A stretch of 11,774 nucleotides of DNA from JBGPIK01 sp041484845 (GTDB lineage: Bacteria > Desulfobacterota > Binatia > UBA9968), in assembly GCA_041484845.1 (NCBI GenBank), contig JBGPIK010000199.1:1-11774 (forward strand). Direction: 5' to 3'. The position numbers and the translations under genes are program-made. Below are positions 5,106 through 11,774 of this stretch, one piece after another (the stretch's first letter is position 1; every line of letters starts with the position of its first letter). The notes beneath the pieces are model-generated. The model saw only the letters and a program-made list of their open reading frames with translations, did not search any database and was not told where the DNA came from.

Positions 5106-6766
5106 GGCTTTCTCGGATCCGCTGCCCCGCTCACCTTACCTTTTTCCGCCACGATGGCTTGCGCCACACCGACCACGCCCCTTTCCCGTACATTGTGCCC
5201 GCGCCGTTCCAACGTCCTTTTCGTTTCTGCCGCAATCTCCGCTTCGGCGATAAGATTATCCGGCATCCATTGGTGATGGATGCGTGCGGCCATGACGGCC
5301 TCTTTAACCGGCATGTGAAAATCAAGAACATTCAATATGACTTGCAAAGTCGCGCTGATGATTCGCGGGCCACCGGCAGCGCCGACGATAATTTCGGGGC
5401 GATCGCCACGAAGAATGACGGTCGGCGCCATGCTGCTCAAAGGCCGCTTTTTCGGTTGCAAAGAATTGGCCTCGTTGCCCACCAAGCCATAGACGTTACC
5501 GCCGGCATGAATTGCGAAATCGTCCATTGTATTATTCAGCACGATGCCCGTTTTGGGCACCAGAACTTTCGAACCGAAACGAGTATTGACGGATTGAGTA
5601 CAAGCCACCGCATTGCCGAAACGATCCATCACGCTAAAATGTGTCGTGCCCCCTTGCTCTGCTTTAAAATTGACGAGGCCATAATACTTCGGCGGATAGG
5701 TTTTGGCCGCCGAAATTCGGCCGCGAATCCACGCCGCATACTCTTTCGACGTGAGCATCGGAATGGGAGCTTTTACGAAATCCGGATCGCCGAGGTACTG
5801 CGCGCGATCGGCAAAGGCATGCTTCATCACTTCAGCGATAAGGTGAAGATAAGTCCCTGAATTGTGCGATAACGTGCTCAACGGAAAGGGTTCGAGCACC
5901 TTCAGCATCTGCAGTAACGCAACCCCGCCGGAACTGGGTGGCGGCATCGTGATCACCGTCCGCTTGCGATACGTGCCGACCAGCGGTTCTCGCCAAACCG
6001 GTTTATAGCCTTTGAGGTCTTCCAGTTTTAGAACGCCGCCTTCTTTCTTTATCGCTTCAACGATCGCCTCCGCGATCCAACCTTGATAGAAAACATCACT
6101 TCCCTGGGCGGCGATTGCCTTCAGGGTTTCACCGAGTTCCGGTTGACGAATTAAATCGCCCTCTGCCGGGACCACGTCCTTGGGCATAAAAATATGCGCA
6201 AGGTCGGGAAATCTTTTCATCGTCGCTTGTTGGCGGTCAATCGCGTAGCGGAGAGTAACGTCCAAAGGGAAACCTTCCGACGCCAATCGAATCGCCGGCG
6301 CCACGAGGACCGGCAGCGGTAAGGTTCCAAACTGTTTGAAGGCTTGCATCAGACCGGCAACTTCACCGGGCACCGCGACGGCGAGAGCACCGGTGACGCT
6401 TGCCGACGGCACCGCTTTGCCGTCTTTCATGTACAGCTCTTTGCGGACGCCTTCGGGAGCCGTTTCGCGAAAATCCAGCGTATGGGCGCGGCGCGCTTTA
6501 GCGTCGTAGATCACCATAAAGCCTCCGCCACCGAGCCCGGAGGACGCTTGATCGACGACCGAAAGCGCAAATGCAGTTGCGATGGCTGCATCGACGGCAT
6601 TGCCGCCGCGGTTGAGAATTTCCATACCGGCCAGGGTGGCAAGCTCGCTGTCCGACACCACCAGTCCGCCCGCGCTATGTTGGGCAAGCGTAACATCCGG
6701 CGCGCGGATCGTTGAAACAACGATAAAAACCGCAAAAACAATTCGGAATCTGATTAAAGGACGCAT
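5084..6766 (-). CDS. ggt: Gamma-glutamyltranspeptidase precursor (exported)
   Basis: GGT is a self-cleaving periplasmic N-terminal-nucleophile hydrolase that removes or transfers the gamma-glutamyl group of glutathione and related compounds. With the start at 6766 the product has 560 residues. Residues 1-29 look like a signal peptide (MRPLIRFRIVFAVFIVVS, then VTLAQ), which is why this ATG is preferred over the in-frame ATG at 6880. Key sites: Arg100 in DFRETAP (substrate carboxylate binding), Thr374 in GGTTHFSV (predicted autocleavage site and nucleophile), NTRFGS, NNTMDDF (Asp-Asp at 415-416), PLSSMAPT (Ser444-Ser445) and GAAGGPRI (oxyanion Gly-Gly at 465-466). Large subunit about 30-373, small subunit 374-560. 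The region from DDF through VYGLVGNEAN resembles the active-site lid loop of the E. coli enzyme. C-terminal GAADPRKPERAG is typical. No good Shine-Dalgarno is visible. It is divergent from addB. It is probably active; related cephalosporin acylases are a less likely alternative. Confidence 0.95.
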   Translation of the reverse strand: MRPLIRFRIVFAVFIVVSTIRAPDVTLAQHSAGGLVVSDSELATLAGMEILNRGGNAVDAAIATAFALSVVDQASSGLGGGGFMVIYDAKARRAHTLDFRETAPEGVRKELYMKDGKAVPSASVTGALAVAVPGEVAGLMQAFKQFGTLPLPVLVAPAIRLASEGFPLDVTLRYAIDRQQATMKRFPDLAHIFMPKDVVPAEGDLIRQPELGETLKAIAAQGSDVFYQGWIAEAIVEAIKKEGGVLKLEDLKGYKPVWREPLVGTYRKRTVITMPPPSSGGVALLQMLKVLEPFPLSTLSHNSGTYLHLIAEVMKHAFADRAQYLGDPDFVKAPIPMLTSKEYAAWIRGRISAAKTYPPKYYGLVNFKAEQGGTTHFSVMDRFGNAVACTQSVNTRFGSKVLVPKTGIVLNNTMDDFAIHAGGNVYGLVGNEANSLQPKKRPLSSMAPTVILRGDRPEIIVGAAGGPRIISATLQVILNVLDFHMPVKEAVMAARIHHQWMPDNLIAEAEIAAETKRTLERRGHNVRERGVVGVAQAIVAEKGKVSGAADPRKPERAGSE

Positions 6767-6948
6767 AAGGATTGGCTCTTGGTTTAAATGTTTGCACCTG
6801 GATTTGCAACCAAAAACCCCGCCGGCAACCTTCATCCTGAAGCTGGCTCGCACGGGCAAGAACGGGTCGATTTTTTCCACGTACCCGCAGCGGTAAAGCC
6901 CATCCGCTCATCTCACTGACCCTTGCGCTCACCTGTTCGTTGTTTCAT

Positions 6949-6960
6949 AGTAGCGCTACT
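6949..6960. promoter_or_regulatory. Perfect 12-bp palindrome in the ggt-addB divergent gap
   Basis: AGTAGCGCTACT is a perfect palindrome 35 nt before the addB start. A symmetric site in a divergent promoter region could be an operator for a dimeric regulator, but one 12-bp palindrome can also arise by chance. The rest of 6767-6994 (228 nt) holds no gene, tRNA or clear promoter. Only weak pairs are seen, such as TTGCGC-N17-CATAGT (6923-6951) upstream of addB, and two TTTGCA copies near 6790-6807 upstream of ggt. Confidence 0.25.
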
Positions 6961-6994
6961 CTTCAAACCAGCCGCGTGATCGTTTCGAGTGTTT

Positions 6995-9900
6995 ATGCAG
7001 ACGATTCTGGGCCCGTTCCATCCGCACCTGGAAGACGCATTCGTAGAAGAAATCTTGCGCTTCAAAAGCGCCGACCCGCTCTGTCCGCTCTTGACCGTGG
7101 TGCCCTCGGATTCGCTGCGCCGTCGCCTCAAGACTTTGTTAGCGCAGGAACGTCAGTTATCGTTTGTTAACCTGCAGATTCTGACGTTTTATCAACTCTC
7201 ATTAAGATTATTTGTTGAAGCCAACGGCGCTCCTCCTCCGGTGCTGCATGACGACCTCTTTTTAGAAGAAGCGCTGCGCCAAATGATTCGCACGCGACAG
7301 CCGGGTACGGCTGCATTCGCGGGCATTGAGGAGAGGGCCGGCGGTTGCGCTGCCCTGTGGCAGACATTGCGCGACTTGCGCGACGCCAAGTTGGACCCCA
7401 TGGTGGCGTTGGAAGCCTTGCGCGAAGGCCACTTCAGCCAAAAAACCGGCGAACGAACTTCCGACCTGCTCGTGCTGCTCCAGACCTTGCTGCGCTTTTG
7501 CCAAGAGCAAGGAATTGAAGACCATTCCGACTTGGACAGACGTGCCACCGATCAAGTGCCATCGTCGAGCTTTCTCGTCCAGTTCGAGCAAATTTTTTAT
7601 TACGGTTTTTACGACCTCACGCAATTCCAGGTCGATCTGGTTCACGCCGTGGCACGGAATTTTTCCACCACGTTATTTTTTCCGCTATTGCAGACTAGGC
7701 CAAGCCACCCGGGCTGGAGCTTCGCCGAACGCTTTTACCAACGCTATGTTCAGGGACTGTCGAGCACCGCGGCAACCAATCGGGTCGATACCGCCGACCT
7801 ACCCGTGCCCGCGATTTTTCATATTTTCGATGAAACTAGCGATAGATCTCCCGCAGCACCGCCGCAGCAGTGGCGCTGCACGATTTTAAACGCCTTTGGC
7901 ATCCAGGATGAAGTCGCCGCCGCCGCTAAGGAAATCCTGCGCCTGGTTGCCGACAGCGGTAGTGGATTTAGAGAAATTGGCGTGGTCGCCCGCAGCTTGG
8001 AGGCCTACGGCGCAACCATCAAAGAAATATTTGGCCAGCACCAAATTCCAGTCAGCGGCGCCATCGAAGAGCCGCTCGTACAATTCCCGCTTACCAAGGC
8101 CGTGATCCTCCTCCTCAATCTGCCGGCGAAAGACTTTCTGCGCACGCAAGTGATCGATCTCTTGTCGTCGCCCTATTTTCGCTTGGATGCTTGCGGCCTG
8201 AAAGATATCCAGCCCCGCCCCGACCTTTGGGATCTGGCGACACGCGAACTGGCGATCTGTAAAGGCATCCACGAATGGCGCCGCTTACACAACTATACGA
8301 GCCGCGACCTGGTCATCGCACAAATATCCGATGACGATGAAGCACGGGTGGTCCAGATCGGTTCGGGGCAAATGCGCGGCTTGGCCGAGCTTGTCGATGC
8401 CCTCGCCGCCGATCTTTTGAGTCTGCCGCCAAACGCGTCTTGGACTTACTACGCCACCGTATGGAAAACACTGCTGGAGAAGTACCTGGGGATTACTTTA
8501 ACCGATGAGTTCAAAGAGGCAGGCAATGAAACCCTGTTGCGCCAGAAAATAATCGAAACCCTGAATCAAATCGCCGGGCTCGATGCCGTGCACGACAAAG
8601 CATCGCTTACTGACTTCAGCCGAACCTTTCAACACTGGCTGGAGCGAACCGCTTTGCCTGTCGAAACTCAGAACGCCGATGGCGTTGCGGTCTTGAGTGC
8701 CGCCGCGGCACGTGGGATCTCTTTTCGCGCGTTGTTTATTTTGGGTCTCAACGAGGGCGTCTTTCCGCGGACGATTCGCGAGGACGCTTTTCTACGTGAT
8801 CGTGACCGGGAGATTCTGGAGAGCGTCCTGGGCTGCAAGGTCAACCAGAAACTCGCGGCGTTTGACGAAGAGAAACTTTTGTTCACCCTGCTCGCAAGCG
8901 CGGCCCGTGAGCGTCTCTATTGCCTTTTCCAGCGCTCCGATGACAGTGGCCGAGTGCTCTCGCCTTCCTGGTATCTCGACGAGCTCAAGCGTGCCCTGGG
9001 TATTTACGCCGAGAAACACATCGATGAAATTACCATTCCGCGCAGTCTTACGGATAAGTCGAACACCGCGCCTTTCGACCGCGAAGATCTTTTGCTCCCC
9101 GAAGAACTGGCGATCCGACTCAGTCTCGAATCCAAGGATGCAACTTCGCTTATCGAAGCCTGGGCGCTCACGCCAAACCTTTACAAGCAAGGACTAAAGG
9201 TCGTGGAACAATTAGACCAAAGCGCCGACCAACTGCATGGATTCGATGGTATCGTTGGACCCCTAGCGGAGCACTGGAAATATTTTTCTCAGCGCGGGCT
9301 TTCGCCCACGGCACTGGAAACCTACGCACGTTGCCCATTTCAATTCTTTGCCCGTCACGTGCTCGGTCTGGAACGGTTAGAAACCCCGGAGGAGTCCATG
9401 GGGCCGAGTCCCGCGGAATTCGGTGAGCTTGGCCATGAGATCTTGAAATCTTTCTATCAGCATTTGCTCGACATCGGTTATTTCACGAGCAAGTCGCGCA
9501 ACCTCGACCCTGCTACTGAGGTTTTTACCATCGCGCGGCGAATCTTTGCCGAGTATGAGGCGAAACATCCGATTGGCTATCCGCTTGCCTGGGAGAGCCT
9601 CAAGGAAGGGCTCGCGCAACTCATCCGCCAAGTAGTTGCTCAAGATCTCAACGAGCTTTCTGTTTCTGGTTATCTGCCCATCGGGCTGGAGAAAGACCAG
9701 ACCGACCAATTACCGCGGGACTGGCCCGAGCCGCTCAATGGACTGACGATTCACGGCCGCATGGACCGTATCGACCTCAATCCGGCCGAGCATAGGCTTC
9801 GGGTCATCGATTACAAATTTAAGTTCGGTTCCGCCCGCTCGACTCAGGATAAAGATCTTTACCGCTCGGCATTGCGCGGCGAGAGACTACAACCGCCCTT

Positions 9901-10261
9901 CTATTTCCTATTAGGGAAACGCGCGGCGCTCGATGACGACATCCAAAACGCGGAAATCGAAGTGGAGGCGAATTTTTACTACATCGCGCCGCGCTGGAGC
10001 GATGGACCTCTGGTGACAACCGGCTTTGGAACGGCAGGACTTTCCGGCAAAGCCGGCGCTGAGACCAAGAATACCATTGCCTACCTTGCCGCGGGCATCC
10101 AAAATGGCCGATTCTTTATTCAGCGGGGCGAGCACTGCCAGCATTGCGATGTCGCGGAGATCTGCCGCAAGAACCATCCGCCGAGTCTGTGGCGCGCCGA
10201 AAACGATCCGGTCACCAAAGCGCATCGAGAATTACACAACAAAACCGCGAAACAATTATGA
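6995..10261 (+). CDS. addB: AddB-type subunit of the AddAB helicase-nuclease, N-terminal P-loop absent
   Basis: AddB works with AddA to resect double-strand DNA ends for RecA-dependent repair; its PD-(D/E)XK nuclease cuts one strand. The product is 1088 residues from the ATG at 6995 (a GTG at 6989 is in frame and possible; only GAG at 6987-6989 resembles a ribosome site). The N-terminus has helicase-like remnants (LTVVPSDSLRRRL, FVNLQILTFYQL) but no GxxGxGKT Walker A, so it should not hydrolyse ATP. Middle motifs: FREIGVVARSLEAYG, and RGISFRALFILGLNEGVFPR. The C-terminal nuclease has His814 (GELGHEIL), Asp924/Asp927 (GRMDRIDL), Asp939-x-Lys941 (VIDYKF) and Gln966-Tyr970 (QPPFY). Cys780 (YARCPF) with Cys1048, Cys1051 and Cys1057 (CQHCDVAEIC) form the expected 4Fe-4S staple. 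The stop overlaps the addA start (ATGA), so the two are coupled. A lone RecB-family exonuclease is the alternative, made unlikely by addA. Confidence 0.92.
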   Translation: MQTILGPFHPHLEDAFVEEILRFKSADPLCPLLTVVPSDSLRRRLKTLLAQERQLSFVNLQILTFYQLSLRLFVEANGAPPPVLHDDLFLEEALRQMIRTRQPGTAAFAGIEERAGGCAALWQTLRDLRDAKLDPMVALEALREGHFSQKTGERTSDLLVLLQTLLRFCQEQGIEDHSDLDRRATDQVPSSSFLVQFEQIFYYGFYDLTQFQVDLVHAVARNFSTTLFFPLLQTRPSHPGWSFAERFYQRYVQGLSSTAATNRVDTADLPVPAIFHIFDETSDRSPAAPPQQWRCTILNAFGIQDEVAAAAKEILRLVADSGSGFREIGVVARSLEAYGATIKEIFGQHQIPVSGAIEEPLVQFPLTKAVILLLNLPAKDFLRTQVIDLLSSPYFRLDACGLKDIQPRPDLWDLATRELAICKGIHEWRRLHNYTSRDLVIAQISDDDEARVVQIGSGQMRGLAELVDALAADLLSLPPNASWTYYATVWKTLLEKYLGITLTDEFKEAGNETLLRQKIIETLNQIAGLDAVHDKASLTDFSRTFQHWLERTALPVETQNADGVAVLSAAAARGISFRALFILGLNEGVFPRTIREDAFLRDRDREILESVLGCKVNQKLAAFDEEKLLFTLLASAARERLYCLFQRSDDSGRVLSPSWYLDELKRALGIYAEKHIDEITIPRSLTDKSNTAPFDREDLLLPEELAIRLSLESKDATSLIEAWALTPNLYKQGLKVVEQLDQSADQLHGFDGIVGPLAEHWKYFSQRGLSPTALETYARCPFQFFARHVLGLERLETPEESMGPSPAEFGELGHEILKSFYQHLLDIGYFTSKSRNLDPATEVFTIARRIFAEYEAKHPIGYPLAWESLKEGLAQLIRQVVAQDLNELSVSGYLPIGLEKDQTDQLPRDWPEPLNGLTIHGRMDRIDLNPAEHRLRVIDYKFKFGSARSTQDKDLYRSALRGERLQPPFYFLLGKRAALDDDIQNAEIEVEANFYYIAPRWSDGPLVTTGFGTAGLSGKAGAETKNTIAYLAAGIQNGRFFIQRGEHCQHCDVAEICRKNHPPSLWRAENDPVTKAHRELHNKTAKQL

Positions 10262-11774
10262 GCAAGAGCCACGCGACTTTCGCGCTACCCGACGCCGCCG
10301 AACGCGAACGCGCCATCGGCACCTTCGATCGCAACCTCGTGGTCACCGCAGGCGCCGGCACTGGCAAAACCACGTTGCTGGTGGACCGGTTCGTGCATTT
10401 ATTGGTCCGCAATCCCGATCCTTTAAAAATGACCGAGATCGTCGCGCTCACGTTTACCAACAAGGCGGCCAACGAGATGAAGCTCCGGCTGCGCGAGCGC
10501 TTACAATCCTATCTCGAAGTCGACCTGGCCAAGAACCCGGCAAACGATGCAGAAAAGAAATTGCTTGATGAGGTCAGAGCGCTGATCGAGCGCTATCAGC
10601 TTTCGCAAGATGACTGGGCCGCTCGCATCCATGACGCCCTGCGCAACATCGAACGGAGCGACATTGGCACCATCCATAGCTTCGCGGCAACTCTACTACG
10701 ACTTTATCCCCTCGAAGCCGGCGTCGATCCGCAGTTTCATGAAGACGACGGCAAGCAATTCGAACGCCACTTTGACGAACAGTGGGACTTATGGTTGGAC
10801 CAGGAGCTTGCGCTGAACGGTCAGCACGCCGACGATTGGCGCAAACTGTTCCGCAAACTCACGCTCGACCAGATCAAGGAATTGGCTCAGTCGCTGTGCT
10901 CCGAAGCCGTTGAGTTGCGTCGTGAACAAATGAACGGGAAAACCACCACCGCTACTCTAGACGCCTGGTTGAAAGAGCTGGAGGGTCGAGCGGCGGCGCT
11001 GATCGAGCGACATCCGGAAGACCGGTTGAACGAGAAACTGGTTCGGGCCGCGAATGCGGTTATCGGCGAATTCTCGAAAGCGTGGCGCCTTCCCGAAAAG
11101 GGTCTGAGCGAAGAAATCGCGTTACTGGCCGGCAAATCCATCAGCAAAAGCACCAAAGGCTGGTCCGAGGGCGACGGCGCCGAAGCGCAGGAGCTGGTGC
11201 GCGCCGCGAAAAACCTCGGGCAAGTCGAAGAGGAACTGACCGATTTGCTTTGGCAACGGCTCGCTTCCTTCGCCGAAAAGTTTCGTGAGTTCTTTGTGCA
11301 TGAAGGATTTGTCTCGTTCGACGGGCTACTGATTCGCGCCCGCAACCTCGTGCGCGACGACCTGCGCGTGCGCGAGGAACTGAAGCGGCAATTCCGGACA
11401 ATTTTGATCGACGAGTTTCAGGATACCGACCCGATCCAGTATGAAATTCTCCTCTATCTGTCCGAGCAATTCGGCAATCCGGCGAAGGATTGGCGCGCCG
11501 TCAAGCTGATTCCCGGAAAAGTATTCGTCGTCGGCGATCCCAAGCAATCGATCTATGCTTTTCGCCGCGCCGACATCGAGGCTTATCTCGAAGTCGTGGA
11601 GAAAATCATCAAAGCGCAGAACGGCATCGAATGTAGACTAACCACGAATTTTCGCAGTAATGCCGACATCCTTGACGTGGTCAACGGCGCTTTCGAATCG
11701 TTGATCATAGCTCGGGAAGGAATACAGGCGCCTTACATCGCGATCCAGCCGGCGCCGCAGCGAAGCTCCATCGG
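10258..11774 (+). CDS. addA: AddA-type helicase-nuclease subunit (UvrD/RecB-like), 3'-truncated by the window edge
   Basis: AddA is the SF1A 3'-5' helicase motor of AddAB and normally carries a second nuclease domain at its C-terminus, which lies beyond this window. The frame is open from ATG 10258 to the end (505 codons). Motifs in order: Walker A AGAGTGKT at residues 31-38 (Lys37), motif Ia ALTFTNKAANEM (63-74), DIGTIHSF (135-142), motif II/Walker B LIDEFQDTDPIQ (383-394), motif III VVGDPKQSIYAFRRAD (424-439), and motif IV LTTNFRS (461-467). Residues about 180-350 are the charged 1B-type insertion expected between Ic and II. All ATPase motifs seen are intact, in contrast to the AddB partner. 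No separate ribosome site is needed because the ATG overlaps the addB stop by 4 nt (ATGA). RecB is the nearest alternative, but pairing with AddB rather than RecC favours AddA. Confidence 0.94.
   Translation, partial: MSKSHATFALPDAAERERAIGTFDRNLVVTAGAGTGKTTLLVDRFVHLLVRNPDPLKMTEIVALTFTNKAANEMKLRLRERLQSYLEVDLAKNPANDAEKKLLDEVRALIERYQLSQDDWAARIHDALRNIERSDIGTIHSFAATLLRLYPLEAGVDPQFHEDDGKQFERHFDEQWDLWLDQELALNGQHADDWRKLFRKLTLDQIKELAQSLCSEAVELRREQMNGKTTTATLDAWLKELEGRAAALIERHPEDRLNEKLVRAANAVIGEFSKAWRLPEKGLSEEIALLAGKSISKSTKGWSEGDGAEAQELVRAAKNLGQVEEELTDLLWQRLASFAEKFREFFVHEGFVSFDGLLIRARNLVRDDLRVREELKRQFRTILIDEFQDTDPIQYEILLYLSEQFGNPAKDWRAVKLIPGKVFVVGDPKQSIYAFRRADIEAYLEVVEKIIKAQNGIECRLTTNFRSNADILDVVNGAFESLIIAREGIQAPYIAIQPAPQRSSI

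Noticed and set aside
6767..6880. Extended ggt start at 6880 adding 38 residues
   Set aside because: The extension is not signal-peptide-like and precedes a normal signal peptide starting at 6766.
10026..10568. 180-codon plus-strand frame across the addB-addA junction
   Set aside because: It is out of frame with both genes, whose motifs continue through this stretch, so it is a shadow frame.

Overview
The window looks like a chromosomal segment of a mid-to-high-GC (mid-50s % by eye) Gram-negative bacterium. The gene content (long ACT-type SerA next to PurA, an orphan periplasmic solute-binding protein, a YqjD/YqjE envelope operon, AddAB instead of RecBCD) and the intergenic palindromic repeats resemble Deltaproteobacteria-like lineages known mostly from metagenomes. 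That placement is an inference from impression and memory, not from a search.

Layout. Positions 2-2675 (+) hold the C-terminal four fifths of serA (serine biosynthesis) followed by purA (AMP synthesis). A 73-nt AT-rich gap filled by a four-unit palindromic repeat separates them. Positions 2676-2803 form a convergent gap with a second palindromic repeat, of different sequence but the same architecture, and a weak hairpin. Positions 2804-3829 (-) encode a secreted ABC-type solute-binding protein with no permease or ATPase in view. Positions 3830-4007 are a divergent control region with a sigma70-like promoter candidate on each strand. Positions 4008-5025 (+) are a tight three-gene operon of small membrane proteins with the yqjD-yqjE-yqjK order of Escherichia coli. 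Positions 5084-6766 (-) encode an exported gamma-glutamyltranspeptidase that converges on that operon. Positions 6767-6994 are a second divergent intergenic region with a perfect 12-bp palindrome. Positions 6995-11774 (+) are addB and the first 505 codons of addA, overlapping by 4 nt and forming a double-strand-break repair helicase-nuclease operon that runs off the window.

How they work together. Only addB/addA and the yqj trio are clear functional units. SerA and PurA are housekeeping biosynthesis. The solute-binding protein and GGT are both predicted exported and could both serve scavenging of outside nutrients, but nothing in the sequence links them. No tRNA, rRNA, transposase, CRISPR array, phage gene or recognisable defence cassette was found. 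The most unusual features are the two matched-architecture palindromic repeats on both sides of purA. I do not see a convincing new multi-gene system.
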